NCBI GenBank assembly: GCA_019448385.1
Contig: JAGTXO010000063.1
Coordinates: 62,001-126,000, forward strand
DNA: 64,000 bases
Direction of reading: 5' to 3'
Source: Diacronema lutheri
Taxonomy: Eukaryota; Haptophyta; Pavlovophyceae; Pavlovales; Pavlovaceae
Shown: piece after piece, positions 41,105-52,568 of the stretch
Position numbering within the stretch: position 1 is the first letter of the stretch
Layout of the letters: each line of letters begins with the position of its first letter
Made by a program: the position numbers and the translations under genes
Notes under the pieces: model-generated
The model's input: the letters and a program-made list of their open reading frames with translations, nothing else
Told to the model about the DNA's origin: nothing
Databases searched by the model: none

Positions 41105-41155
41105 GGAGACGGAGGGCGGCCGGCTTTGCGGCTCAATTCCGGTGGAAGGCGATTA

Positions 41156-41593
41156 CTGCCCGTTGGGTCTGAGTTCGCGGACGAAGGAATAGGAGAGACC
41201 CGCGCGCGAAAAAGCGAAAATGGCCGCGAGAGGTGCGCGCGCGCGTCGCGTCGGCCCCGCGGGAGGTGGCGCGGTGCGTGTCGCGCTATGCGTGTCGCCG
41301 CTGCGCGTGGGGGTTCCTGACATACCCGGGAACCCCGCTCTCATAACCGCGACACGTGCAGGCGGCGCGGCCGCAGCGCCGCGAGCGGCGTCATCATCGG
41401 CGTCGGTCGCGGGCACCGGCTCTCGGTCGAGGTCATGAAGATCATCCTGTGGCGGCTATTTTCTCGGCAGGAGCGCGGTGAGGATCGCGGATGACCTCCA
41501 CACATCCACCGACACGCTCACGGAGTCGATCGTCCGCGCCACCATCGAGCGGTACGAGGCCACCGGCATCGTCGATTCCCAGCCGAACAAGCC
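41156..41593 (+). repeat. Left terminal inverted repeat (438 bp)
   Basis: Identical by eye to the reverse complement of 43474-43911. Its inner end contains the first 38 or so codons of the transposase helix-turn-helix frame (VRIADDLHTSTDTL to SQPNKP), after which the two arms diverge. Confidence 0.95.
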
Positions 41594-43230
41594 ACACGCT
41601 CGGTGAGCCGGCAGCGGACGGCGGCGTCGCGGACGGTGTCGCCGTGCCGGCCCCGGGTTCCCAAGATGGCCAGGACCCCGCCGCCGCAGCTGCGACATCC
41701 GCCGCGCCCGGCCCGCCGGCCGGCGCAGGCGCGCTCGCGGCCCTCCGCTTGGACGCGGACGCCGGCGCGCGCGTTGGCGTTGGTCGCGTCAAGGTCGCGC
41801 GCGCCGGTCCGTTGGACAAGGCGATAGCCGACAAGATGACGCGAGCGAAGCGCAAGGCCGACCAAGACGAGGCCAATCGCGCGCGCGAGACCTCGGCGCC
41901 GGCTGGCGCGCGACCCCGCGTGCCGAGGGTTACCATGTACTCGCCTACAACAATTGGCGCGCTGCCGCAGCGCTCGTCTCGCAAGCCCAGCGCTGGCGCA
42001 ACGAAGCCGCCCGAGAAAGCGGCTCCAGTGCGCGCCCTCGCCGGCGGCGGGGCCGGCGCGAAGGCCGGTAGCTCGAGCGCGCTGCCGGCGGCCGAGCCGG
42101 ACGAGCACGAGCCGGACGAGCACGAGCCGGCGCGTGGGCTTGCGGCGGTGCCCGCGCAGGATTCGCTCAAGTCGTGGCGGACGACTCCGAGGAGGAGGGG
42201 AATCCTTTGGAGACGCTGCGCGTGTACCTCGTGTCCTTTGACGCGTACGTTGATGCCCTCTACGTTGATGCCCTCAAGCCGGGCGAGCCATTGTGCGTCA
42301 AGCTGGGCGCCAACTCGGGGGACAACGATGCGATCACTCGCGTGCAAGCTTTAAAAAGGGCCAAGCTCCTCTTCAGTATAGCGCGGAGGCCGCGGAGCTC
42401 GCCAAGTCGGAGGCCGCGCGCACGCAGAGGAGAACAAGGTGCACTTTGCGCCTGCGCTCGGGGAGAAGGCGCAAGCGCAGGCCCGGTCGGCTGAGACGCG
42501 CGCCAACAAGGACGAGGCGGCCGCAAAGGCGGCGGAGATCAAAGCCGCGCAGCTTGAGGAGCGCACGGCGGAGACGAGCGATGTGTCGGCGCGCCGGCCC
42601 GGCGCGCGAGACGCGTCGCGCCGCTAATCGCGCTCGACCGGCGAAGACGGTGAGGATGACGAAGCAAGCGCTTCCGCGCCGCTACGCGCTCTCGTTGGTC
42701 TACAAGCAGCCGACGGCTTTTACGCGCTGGTCGAGAGCCGCGACGTGCTCACCACGCTCCTACGCTCGACGCACGACTCGACTCACGGCAACCTGCCGCA
42801 GCCGCCTCACTCCCTTCGGCTCTACCGGATCGGCATCAGCGAGAGGTCGGCGCGCCCGCAGTGTTCGTCCGCCTGACGCTGATCACCGACGATGCCGACG
42901 TGGCGCGCAGGTTTTACGCGCCGAGCGGCGCGCAGCAGGACTTGGACATCTGCATTCTTTACCTTGTCGTCGAGGTGACGCCCCCGCCCAAGCACCCTGG
43001 CAAGGTCGGTGGCGGCGGCCTCGTGGCGTCGGGCGGCTGGGCCGGCGCGTTCGATGCCTACTCCGCGCCCGTGCCGGCGCCGCAGTCCATTGCTCCCACT
43101 ATGCCGGCCGCTCAGAGCGTGGCGCTCGCGCAGCAGGTCGCGCAGGCGCTCGAGTTGTGCAAAGTTGGCTGGGATGCGACCGCGCAGGCGTGAATCAAGG
43201 CTGCTGAGCACATCAACAGCAGCGTCGAGC
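41594..43230 (+). other. Captured, exon-like interior of the transposon
   Basis: Several plus-strand stretches look coding but do not form one frame: 41600-42170 (Ala/Pro-rich with KADQDEANRARE and a duplicated DEHEP), 42166-42351 (DDSEEEGNPLETLRVYLVSF..., containing an in-frame 15-bp duplication VDALYVDAL), 42465-42627 (charged helix EIKAAQLEERTAE), 42846-43193 (VFVRLTLITDDADVARRFY, then a Pro-rich part and QSVALAQQVAQALELCKVGW). They may be exons of a host gene picked up with introns. I recognise no family. Confidence 0.45.
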
Positions 43231-43239
43231 GCGCGCAGC

Positions 43240-43589
43240 TGTTCCTCAGCATGCCCGAGGTGTTCTTCTTCGTCGCGGGCCGCTTGGACGCGCTGCATCT
43301 TCTTGAGCGAGAGGCCGGCGGCGCAGAGGTTGTAGTGAATGTACTCGCGCGTGAACGCCTTGAGCGTGACGGCCTGCAGCTCGGCCGCAATCTCGCTTAA
43401 GTGAAGTCACGGTTGCTCCGCCATGATCGCGAGCATCAGCTCCTGGTCGAGCTCGCTCATGAGCTTCGCGCACGGCTTGTTCGGCTGGGAATCGACGATG
43501 CCGGTGGCCTCGTACCGCTCGATGGTGGCGCGGACGATCGACTCCGTGAGCGTGTCGGTGGATGTGTGGAGGTCATCCGCGATCCTCAC
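43240..43589 (-). pseudogene. Broken transposase N-terminus (helix-turn-helix, IS630/Tc1-mariner type)
   Basis: The frame reads RIADDLHTSTDTL...RATIERYEATGIV, ELDQELMLAIMAEQP, then an in-frame TGA (43407-43409), then LSEIAAELQ, FTREYIHYNLCAAGLS and LKKMQRVQAARDEE. This is the usual order of the paired helix-turn-helix region of Tc1/mariner-IS630 transposases. The homology stops at about 43250 and no DDE catalytic domain is seen. The stop and the missing domain make it inactive. Confidence 0.75.
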
Positions 43590-43911
43590 CGCGCTCCTGC
43601 CGAGAAAATAGCCGCCACAGGATGATCTTCATGACCTCGACCGAGAGCCGGTGCCCGCGACCGACGCCGATGATGACGCCGCTCGCGGCGCTGCGGCCGC
43701 GCCGCCTGCACGTGTCGCGGTTATGAGAGCGGGGTTCCCGGGTATGTCAGGAACCCCCACGCGCAGCGGCGACACGCATAGCGCGACACGCACCGCGCCA
43801 CCTCCCGCGGGGCCGACGCGACGCGCGCGCGCACCTCTCGCGGCCATTTTCGCTTTTTCGCGCGCGGGTCTCTCCTATTCCTTCGTCCGCGAACTCAGAC
43901 CCAACGGGCAG
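43474..43911 (-). repeat. Right terminal inverted repeat (438 bp)
   Basis: Reverse complement of the left repeat; the outer end CCAACGGGCAG is followed by the TA target duplicate and then host sequence. Confidence 0.95.
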
Positions 43912-43913
43912 TA

Positions 43914-44154
43914 TGGTACGTCGCGAGCTACTCGTGTGGGTAAATACTAACGACGCTTTCCGACGGGTCAACAGATGGGGTCAGGAAGTGCGCAGCGAGG
44001 CGCCAGGCGGAGCAGGCCCAAAGGCCCACACGCGCCTAGCCACCGCGCGCCGCCGCCCGCGCGCCGCCGCACCGGTGGCCGCCGTCAATCACACCACCGG
44101 CCGGCCGTGTGGGTAAATGCATTAACGACGCTATCAGCATGGCGGCGTGCGCGT
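43914..44154. other. Gap with a direct repeat CGTGTGGGTAAAT...TAACGACGCT
   Basis: The composite motif occurs at 43933-43957 and 44106-44132, about 173 bp apart. The TAACGACGCT half is shared with the fold-back element at 24.5 kb. It may be the edges of an older inserted element next to the Tc1-like one. No gene seen. Confidence 0.5.
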
Positions 44155-45294
44155 TCAAGGTGCTGAAGCTGAAGCCGCGACGTTCAGAGTGCTGAAGCTG
44201 AAGCCGCGTCCGCCCTTGTCGTGGCGCGACGTGCCGCTGCTCCTCGGCCCGCCACTCCGGATCGAGCGTGGCGGCTTGAGCAGCTCGTCGGACGCCGCCT
44301 CGTCCGCCAGCTCGCGCTCGCGCGCCTCGACGGCCTCCGCAAGCTCCGCCTCGAGCGCGAGCGTGTCGTCGTCGCGCTCGTCGACGAGGCGCAGCGCCTG
44401 CAGCTGGTTGAACGAGTCTGCCGTCAATTGCACGTGCTGCCGCACCACTTGCACGAACGCCTGCGCCGCGCGCGCGAAGGGCGAGCGAAGGTGGCGCGGC
44501 GGGCATGGCCGGGGCGCGCGCAACGCGCGCGCAGTGCGGGGCGCGCGGGCGCAAGCAAGGGGCCCAGGTGAGGGCCATGCGCTCTGCGATACCCGAACAC
44601 GCCGCGCGCAAGGCGCAGCGTGGCGTAACGCGGCCGCGGGCGCAAAAGCGCGCGCACCCGCCGCGCCTTGCCGTCGAGCGGTGCGGTAAAAAGGAGCTGG
44701 CGCATGCGCACGGTGTGCGCGCGAGGCGGCGGCGGGCGGAAGGCCGCCTGCCGCACGGCGCACCGCAGGCGCGGTGCGTGAGGACGCCTGGCGCGCGCGC
44801 GCTGGCGCGCACCAGCCCCCAGCCGCGCCCGGCCGTGCGTGCATGCGCGGGGGCGCATCGCGCGCGCGCTCGCCGCGCGCACGCTGAACTCGAAGAGGTG
44901 CGCGATCTCTGCCTGCAGGATGGCTGACGGCGCAACCGCAGCCAGCTCGTCCAAGTCCTGCGCGCGGCGCGGGCGGTGCAGCAAAGTCAAAGCAAAGTCA
45001 GAGCAGCACAGTCAAACAGCGCAGGGCGAGCGGCGCGAGCCGCGCACACGAGCACAGCTGCTCCCGCCACGAGGCTCCTGCCGGCAAAAGAGCGCGAACG
45101 GCCGCTGCCGCGCTCGCGCCGCGCACCGTGCTGAGCAGCGTCACGTACGACGACGGCGGTGAGCGCGAGACGGGCGACGAGACGACGACCGTGCCCCCGT
45201 CCGTCGGCCCGAGCGCCAGCAAGCCCTTGTGCAGGGGCGGGCTGAGCGGGAACGCGTACGATGCGCCCACCGCTGCAACGTACCTGCTCGCCAT
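44155..45294 (-). CDS. Unknown small helical protein, three exons
   Basis: Modelled exons 45294-45127, 44957-44883, 44460-44155 (all GT-AG, phase 0) give 182 residues. The N-terminus (MASRYVAAVGASYAFPLSP) and a beta-like segment (GGTVVVSSPVSR) precede amphipathic helices: DLDELAAVAPSAILQAEIAHLF and VVRQHVQLTADSFNQLQALRLV, then an acidic coiled coil (ALEAELAEAVEARERELADE). A small subunit of a helical complex would look like this, but I do not recognise the family. The last 15 residues (GFSFSTLN...) come from a 27-bp duplication at 44154-44210, so the stop may have been displaced. The middle introns are very GC-rich. Confidence 0.55.
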
Positions 45295-45483
45295 GGCCCG
45301 GCGCGCGCGAGGCGAGGAAGGGGGGGGGAAGGAGGGTTGCAGGCGTGGGCGCGCGGGTGAGGTGCGGCGGACACGCCAGCGGACAGCGGGCGGCACGCCG
45401 GCAGGCGCGGCCGGCGCGCGCGCGAGGCGATGGACGGTCGTTGCCAGTGAGCGGCGCCGGCGCTTGCGAGAAGCGGTGCGCCG

Positions 45484-48400
45484 TCACGCCACCCGCGCGG
45501 CGCGCGTGTGATGCGGCGCGCACGGGGCCACGTCAATTGGCCGGAGCCACTCGATGCACGAGCCGTCGGGCCGGAAGCAGAAAAGGCGCGGCGGGTGCGA
45601 GCCGCCCGTCGCCGGCGTGCGGCGCGTGCGCTCGAGCGTCGGGCGCGGCGACGGCACCTCGCCGGCCTCGCGCGCGCGCGCGGCGCCGGCGACGAGCTCG
45701 GCCGCGGCGCGCTTGCGCTCGGCCGTCGCCTCCGCGTCGTCGCCCTCGGCGAAGTCGTCGATCGGCGCGGGCTCGCACCGCGATTCGGCCGGCCGACCCA
45801 CCCTGATGACAAAAGTTGAACCCTCGACGTCGCGCACGCGCAACTCGGCGGTACCCAGCTTCACGTTGTACGTGCCTTCGTCGTCGTATGCAACGCGCTC
45901 CGTCAGCGCGAGCTCGGGTGGCACGAATCGCACCGTCGGCGCGCGCGCGCGCCGCTTCGTCGCGTGCGCGTGCACGACGAGCTGCGAGCCGTCGGGGCGG
46001 TCGGCGACGAGGACGAGGAGCGTGGTCTCCGGGTCGAGGACGCGCCGGAGGCGCGTGCGGCCGGCGCACTCGACGCTCTGCTCGTCCGTGCGCAGGTTGA
46101 GACGCACGCGCCCAGCCGCCGGCCCCGCCGCGCACGGGCCGCCCTCAACGACGATCTCGCCGCGCGCGCCGTGGAAGGCCTCCACGTCCGCGCTGCACGC
46201 GACGTGCGTGCCGTCGGCGTGGAGCGCGACCGTCCGGCCGTCGGCGAGCGACGCGGTGCACACGCGGTCGGTGCGCGTAAGCAGCGTCGTGCCCGACTCG
46301 CGGTCCGACAGGTTGGCCGATGCCGCCATCGGCAGGTAGGAGAGATCGTCGGCCGCCTGCGGGAGCGGCGTGCTGTACTGCGCTGCGCCGCGCCCGTCGG
46401 CGCCGACGTCGGCGGCGGCGGCGGTCGCGCCGCGCCGCGCTGCGGCAGGCGCACGGCGCACGCGTACGCCAAAGCTGTTGGTCACGTCCATCGAGCCGTC
46501 CGCGCGCCGCACGGCCACGTTGCCGTCACGCAGCATCATCACCGCCGAGCCGTCGTCGCAGTGCGAGACGACGGCGCCGTTCGTCAGGATCGTGCGCGCG
46601 AGCTCAAGCGGCTGCGACGACGCGCGCGCGTGCGCGTGGCCCGACGTCGCAGCCGCGGGCATACTCGCCGGCCGCGCCCAACGCACGCGCACCTCGCCGT
46701 CCTGCGAGATGGACGTGAGGCAGCCGTGGGCGTCGCCGTGCGTGAGCCAGACGGTGCCGTGCGCCGTCGGCGGCTCGAGGTGGACGCGCAGAGTGCAGCC
46801 GTCGGCCGAGCCGCCGTCGGCGTGGCACGCGAGAAGCACCTCGACGTCGCCCACGTAGATCGGCGGATCGAAGTCCTCGTCTGAGAAGAAGACGGTCTTC
46901 TGCGCAAACGTCGGCTTCTTCCTGAGCGCGCGCGCGCGCACGCCCGCCGCGTCGGCCGCCGCCTGTAGCGTCATGCGGCGCGCGACGGTGAGCGTCCAAC
47001 CGCGGTTCACGACGACGGCGCGCGCGATCGGCGGCTTCTCCTCAAAGCCGCGCGCGGCGGCCGCCTCCGCGAGCGCGGCGGCCGCCGCAGTGGCCGCGGC
47101 GACGGAGGCGTTCGTCGCCGGCACGTCGGCCGCGCGCGCATCGTCGTACGCCTGCTGCGTGTGCGTCACCGTCACATGCGAGCCGTCGGCCGGGTAGTAA
47201 CGCTCGCAGCGCGGCGCGGTGCCCGCGTCCGGCCGCAGCGGCGGCACGGGCTCGAGCAGCGCGCCAGCGGGCGCGGGCGGGCGCGGCGGCACGGCCGCGC
47301 CGTTCGCGACCCCGGCGCGCCGGCGCGCCCACGCGTCCCACGCGACAAAGTTTCGCATGAGCTGCGCATCGAGCGGGGTGGGCGTGGGCGGCACGGTCTC
47401 ATGGTGGCTCTCCGGCGGCGCGGGCGTGTGCAGCGCGACGAGCAGCGCGTCGGAGCCCGGCTCGTATTCCACGAGCATCGTTGGGCGCGGGTTGCAGCCG
47501 GTTGCTTTGTACCACACCTGTCGCGACGCGCGGCGATGCGGGCGGGCGGGCGAGCCCGGTGGGCGCGTGCGGAAAGCGCGTCGGGCGCGGTCAAAGAGCG
47601 GGCGCGCGTACAGGCCGTTACAACCGGGCGCGCACACTGCGCGCCGGGCGCATGGTTGCATGCCCTGCCCACCCCCATCCCCCTTTGCGCCCCCGCCCAG
47701 GCTCGCCCGCTCGCCCGTTTACTCGCCCGCACGCCCGCCCACCCGCCTGCCCGGCCGCCCGGCTGCCCGGCCGCCTGCCTGCCCGCCTGCCCGCCCGCCC
47801 GCCCGCTCGGCCGACCGACCGCACCTGTGCCGCAACCTCCGGCGAATAACGCTCGACAAAGCAGCGGTTGTTAAACTCGAGCCGCGCCGCGGCTTTGGAC
47901 GCTGCGCGGTCGGCGGCGGCCGAGCGCTGCGCCCCGGCGGCGGCCGCAGCGGCTTCCGCGCGCGCGCGCCGCGCCGCGCGGACGGCGTCGTCAAGTGCGT
48001 TCACCTGCGCGGCGCGAGGGCACAAAGCGCGCAGCGCGCGCGCGGCCGGGTCGCTCGGCGCGTGGGCCGCCATGCGCGGCAACTGAGCCGCGCGCGAGCG
48101 GAAGGGTGCGCTCGCGGCGCTCAGAGAGCGCGCGCAGGCGTTGCGAGGCGCGTGGGCGACGTGCCGCCCACGCCGGCGCGGCAGCGCGCGCGCGCGCGCG
48201 CGCGTGCTCGGCGCGCGGCGAGCAGGCCAGCGCGCCGCGCCCGCACGGCCGCGAGCGCCAAGTGCGCCCCGCCCGCCACGCGCCGCGCCTCGCGCCGAGC
48301 ACGCGGACCATGTCCTCCAAGGCGGTGAGCTGCGCGGCGTGCTCTGCCTCGTCCGCCGAGAAGGTGACGCGCTCGACCGCGCCGTCGTCGCCGTCGGCAT

Positions 48401-50576
48401 CCGCGCCGCCGTCGTCGCCGTCGTCCACGCCCGCGCTGCCGGCTGTGTCACCCAGTCGCGTGCCGGCGCCGACGCGCACGTAACTCCCGCCGCCCCAGCC
48501 ACCGCCTGCCGCGCCGTCGTCGTCGTCAACGGGCGGCTCCGCGCGCGCCGCGCCGCCGCCGCCGCCGCCGCCGCCACCGCGCTCGCCGCTCAGGCCGAGC
48601 CGGCACGCGTGGAGAAGCGCCGACAGCTCGCACGCGCGTGCGACCGGCGACAAGGCTGCTCCGGGCGGCATAAGATGACGGTTCTTGCCCGGTACGGTGA
48701 TGCGGCGGAACATGCGGCGGACGGAGGCGGCGACGGCGCGCGCGCGCGCCATCGCCGCCTCCTCGGGCGACGCGCCGCCGCGCGCCACCGTGCGCGAGTC
48801 GGCCGTGCCGTCGGACGCGCCCACCTCGCCCACCTCGACAACTTCGACGTCGGCGTCGCCATCGCCGTCGCCGTCGCCGTCGCCGTCCGCACCGCCGTCG
48901 ACACGGCGTGTGGCGCGTGCGGCCGCGACCGCCGCCACCTCCGGGTCCACCGGCGTGGCCGCGCGCAGCGTCCAATGGTTGATCTGGTCACCGTATGGCG
49001 CCACCGCGCCCCTTTTGAAAAGCGCGAGGCGGTCGGCGTCGGCCGTCGCGCCGGCCGCGCGCGGCGCGTCGCCTGGGTGCCCACCAGCTGCGACGAGCGC
49101 GCGCGCAGCGCCGAGGTACTCGGCGATGGCGTCGAGCTCCGCGTCGCGCGCTGCGCCCGCGCCCGCGCCCGTCGCCTCGTCCAGCGCGCCCGTGTGCGCA
49201 CCCGGCGCGGCCGTGCGCTCGCCGCCGCGCGCGTCGGCATCGGCTCGGGCAATCTCGTCGGCGACGAGGCCGACGATCGTGTCGAGCACGACGGCGACGC
49301 TCGTTGCCGCGAGCGGCACGGGCGCAAGCCGCGTGGCGTACTCGTCGCATACCTGCGCCGCCGCCGCCATGCCGGCGTCGGCGAGCGGCCGTATTTGCGC
49401 GACCGCGCGCGCTTCGCCGAGCCACGCGTGGTACGCGGCGCGCTGCGCGGCGAGCGCGCGCGCGTGCGCGAGCACGGCGTCGGCGACCGCACGCGCGTCG
49501 AGCCACGGCGAGAGCGCGCCCGCGCTCTCAGCGCCAGGCGCGTCGGACAACGTGGGCGTCTGCGCGCGCCCGCCCTTGGGCGCGCCCGCCGCGGCCGCGG
49601 CGGGAGCCTTGACCGCGCTCGCCGTCGCCGAGCTGCGGCGGCCGCCGCCCTTCTCCACACCCTTCTCCGCGCCCTTCCTGGGCGCACCGGCCTTGCCACC
49701 CGTACCGGCCTTGCCACCATCGCCCGTTGGCGGCCGCCCCGCGCCGCCAGCGCCCGCGCGCGCGCCCGCGCGCGCGTCGGCGGCACCGCGCGCGTCGGCG
49801 ACGCCGTCGCCGTCGCCCGACGCCGGCTGCGTGGCAGGCGCGATGTCGTGCAGCGCGTAGTGGGCGATGTCGGCGCCAAAGGCGTCGCCCTCGCCGCGCG
49901 CGCACGCGTCGGCCGCGCCGCGTAACGCGAGCAACGCGGGCGGCAGGACCGGCGCCGAGCCGTCCGCCTCGGGCAGGACGCCGGTAACGTGGTTTAAAAG
50001 CACCGGGTCCTCGGGAGCATCCTTGGCTTTCTTCGGCGCCTTCTTGTCCTTGGCGGCGGCGGCGGCGGCGGCGAGCGCGCGCTCGGCCGCCTGGTAGCGC
50101 GCAATGGCCGGTGGCACGCGCAGCTCGAGAACCATCTCGAGCGGCACGCCTGCCACCGCGAGCGCGCGCACGTCCGCCTCGCTCGCCGGGAACCCGCCGG
50201 CGAGGATGTAGAGCGTCACGGCCGGCGCGGCCGGCTCGTCGGCGGTGGGCGCGGCGGGCGCGCCGTCCACGCCGGCGCCAGCGGTGCCAACCTCGGCCTC
50301 TGCGGCCTCCAATCCTGCCTTGTGCGCCGCCACGCGCTCGGCCACAAGGCGCGCGCGCAGCTCGGCCGGCAGCGCCGCGGGCGCGTCGGGCGCACCGACG
50401 GCCGCCGCGCGTGCGGCGGCAATCTCCGCGGCGAGCGGCGAGCCGAACGCCGCGGCGGCAGCAGCCTCAAGCTCGCCGATGCGCAGCACCACCGCCCGCC
50501 CGTTCGAGGTGAGCTCGTCGAGCGCCGGCTCCACCTCGAACCCGACCGTCGCCCCGAGTGTCGCCACCACCGCCAT
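45484..50576 (-). CDS. SPAG17: SPAG17/PF6-like central-pair (C1a) axonemal protein, three exons
   Basis: Modelled exons 50576-48303, 48004-47825, 47517-45484 give 1495 residues. The N-terminus has an Ala-rich helical region and a Rossmann-like segment (VTLYILAGGFPASEADVRAL, then VPLEMVLEL) as in SPAG17/PF6. The middle is long, acidic and coiled (ARLEFNNRCFVERYSPEVAAQ joined to VWYKATGCNPRP). The C-terminus carries repeated DG-type beta hairpins typical of the family: YPADGSHVTVT, RADGSMDVTNSFG, LADGRTVALHADGTHV and RPDGSCIEWLRP. Known PF6 scaffolds the C1a projection and tunes ciliary beating. Exon 1's 3' end is uncertain by a few codons. It is divergent with alpha-tubulin. Shorter than human SPAG17 (about 2200). 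Confidence 0.75.
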
Positions 50577-50953
50577 CGTGCGGTCAGGTAACGGCCGGAG
50601 CGCCGGACACCGTATCCAACGGGTGACCGCGTGTCCGGCGCTCCCGCGACGTGTCCTGGCACTCCCGGACTTAACGGTCACCCGTTGGACCTCTTCGTCA
50701 GACGTTCCCCGCGAGAAACTGCCCCGCAGCAAAGCCGGTGTGTTGCCCCCCTCGTCGCGCCACCCCGCACGGCACGCGCCCAGCGCCGTCGCGCCCCCGG
50801 CGCGCGGCGCGCGCGCGGCGGGCGTTCGTTCGCGTGTGACGAGCGTGCGCGACGCGCCGTCTTACCACTCCGCGCCCGCCTCCGTCTCGCCGCGCGCCGC
50901 CCGCGCCGCGCAGCCGTCCCCGCAACCCCCCCCCCGCCACCTTACCTTCAACA
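50577..50953. promoter_or_regulatory. Bidirectional promoter region between SPAG17-like and alpha-tubulin genes
   Basis: 377 bp separate the two divergent starts. A perfect 15-bp inverted repeat, TCCAACGGGTGACCG at 50615-50629 and its complement at 50675-50689, is centred 77 bp from the SPAG17-like ATG, with a second imperfect GTGTCC(G/T)GGC pair inside. It may be a dimer-binding site co-controlling two ciliary genes. No TATA box seen. Confidence 0.4.
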
Positions 50954-52309
50954 ATGCGTGAGTGCCTCTGCATCCACATGGGCCAGGCCGGCATCCAGTT
51001 CGGCAACGCATGCTGGGAGCTCTTCTGCCTCGAGCACGGCATCCAGCCCGACGGCCAGATGCCGTCGGACAAGACGATCGGCGGCGGCGACGATGCGTTC
51101 AACACCTTCTTCTCCGAGACCGGCTCGGGCAAGCACGTGCCGCGCACCGTCTTCATCGATCTCGAGCCGACGGTGATCGACGAGGTGCGCACGGGCACGT
51201 ACCGCCAGCTCTTCCACCCCGAGCAGCTCATCTCGGGCAAGGAGGACGCCGCCAACAACTACGCGCGCGGCCACTACACGGTCGGCAAGGAGATCATCGA
51301 CCTCGTGCTCGACCGCATCCGCAAGCTCGCGGACAACTGCACGGGCCTGCAGGGCTTCCTCGTGTTCAACGCCGTCGGCGGTGGCACGGGCTCGGGTCTC
51401 TCCTCGCTGCTCCTCGAGCGCCTCTCCGTCGACTACGGCCGCAAGTCGAAGCTGACGTTCACGATCTACCCGTCGCCGCAGATCTCGACCGCCGTCGTCG
51501 AGCCGTACAACACGGTGCTCTCGACGCACTCGCTGCTCGAGCACTCGGACGTGTCCTTCACGGTCGACAACGAGGCCCTCTACGACATCTGCCGCCGCAA
51601 CCTCGACATCGAGCGCCCGACCTATACGAACCTCAACCGGCTCGTCGCGCAGATCATCTCGGGCCTCACCGCGTCGCTCCGCTTCGACGGCGCGCTCAAC
51701 GTCGACCTGACTGAGTTCCAGACCAACCTGGTGCCGTACCCGCGCATCCACTTCGTCCTCTCCTCCTTCGCGCCCATCATCTCCGCCGAGAAGGCCTACC
51801 ACGAGCAGCTGTCCGTCGCCGAGATCACGAACGCCGTCTTCGAGCCCGCGTCGCAGCTCGTCAAGGTGGACCCGCGCCACGGCAAGTACATGTCGTGCTG
51901 CATGATGTACCGCGGCGACGTTGTGCCCAAGGACGTGAACGCGGCCATCGCCACGATCAAGACCAAGCGCACCATCCAGTTCGTCGATTGGTGCCCGACG
52001 GGCTTCAAGTGCGGCATCAACTACCAGCCGCCGACCGTCGTGCCGGGCGGCGACCTCGCAAAGGTGATGCGCGCCGTGACGATGGAGGCCAACTCGACGG
52101 CCTTCGCCGAGCTCTACTCGCGCATCGACCACAAGTTTGACCTCATGTACGCCAAGCGCGCCTTTGTCCACTGGTACGTCGGCGAGGGCATGGAGGAGGG
52201 CGAGTTCTCCGAGGCGCGCGAGGACCTTGCCGCGCTCGAGAAGGATTACGAGGAGGTCGGCGCCGAGTCGGCCGAGGGTGCGGGCGAGGAGGAGGGCGAG
52301 GAGTACTAG
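50954..52309 (+). CDS. TUBA: Alpha-tubulin
   Basis: Single-exon 451-residue protein, full length. It has the autoregulatory MREC start, the GTP-binding tubulin signature GGGTGSGL, K40 in the acetylation loop (MPSDKTIGG), the GTPase-activating E254 region, and a C-terminal acidic tail ending EEY for detyrosination. Unusual points: N-terminal [14 protein letters not shown] where IxIHxGQAGIQxGN is normal, and [10 protein letters not shown] for GLGSLLLERL. No introns, in contrast with most neighbours, and strongly C/G-ending codons, consistent with high expression. It forms the alpha/beta dimer of cytoplasmic and axonemal microtubules. Confidence 0.98.
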   Translation: MRECLCIHMGQAGIQFGNACWELFCLEHGIQPDGQMPSDKTIGGGDDAFNTFFSETGSGKHVPRTVFIDLEPTVIDEVRTGTYRQLFHPEQLISGKEDAANNYARGHYTVGKEIIDLVLDRIRKLADNCTGLQGFLVFNAVGGGTGSGLSSLLLERLSVDYGRKSKLTFTIYPSPQISTAVVEPYNTVLSTHSLLEHSDVSFTVDNEALYDICRRNLDIERPTYTNLNRLVAQIISGLTASLRFDGALNVDLTEFQTNLVPYPRIHFVLSSFAPIISAEKAYHEQLSVAEITNAVFEPASQLVKVDPRHGKYMSCCMMYRGDVVPKDVNAAIATIKTKRTIQFVDWCPTGFKCGINYQPPTVVPGGDLAKVMRAVTMEANSTAFAELYSRIDHKFDLMYAKRAFVHWYVGEGMEEGEFSEAREDLAALEKDYEEVGAESAEGAGEEEGEEY

Positions 52310-52568
52310 GCGCGCTGCGCCCAAGCCTCCCCGAGCTCCACCGCTCGGCGCGAGCGCGCGGCGGCGCCGCGGTCCCCTTTAGCGGGGGCGCGCGCGCCCG
52401 CTGAAGTCCGGCGCAAGTAGCGCGCGCGGCCAATGCCGCTGCTCAGCAGTGCCCTCGTGCACACCGCTTGAGTGGCGCGCACGGTCTCGTCGGTAATCTC
52501 TGAAGATTCTTTTCATAATTATGAAAAAATGGAAAAATTGTGTTGAAGCCGGGCGAACCTACTGGGCA

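Larger units (their letters stand above)
41156..43911. mobile_element. Tc1/mariner-like element with 438-bp terminal inverted repeats and captured DNA
   Basis: Complete 2756-bp element. Ends are CTGCCCGTTGGG... and its reverse complement, flanked on both sides by TA (41154-41155 and 43912-43913), the Tc1/mariner target-site duplication. The two 438-bp inverted repeats look identical over their whole length, implying very recent origin or conversion. The right repeat continues inward into a helix-turn-helix transposase frame that is interrupted by a stop. The centre holds coding-looking exons not related to a transposase. Not autonomous as it stands. Confidence 0.9.

Noticed and set aside
43407-43409. 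TGA in the transposase frame read as selenocysteine
   Set aside because: The family has no Cys/Sec there, no SECIS is visible and the catalytic domain is missing; a nonsense mutation is simpler.
52371-52404. GC-rich hairpin after alpha-tubulin as a terminator
   Set aside because: Bacterial-type terminators are not expected in a nuclear genome; short palindromes are common at this GC content.
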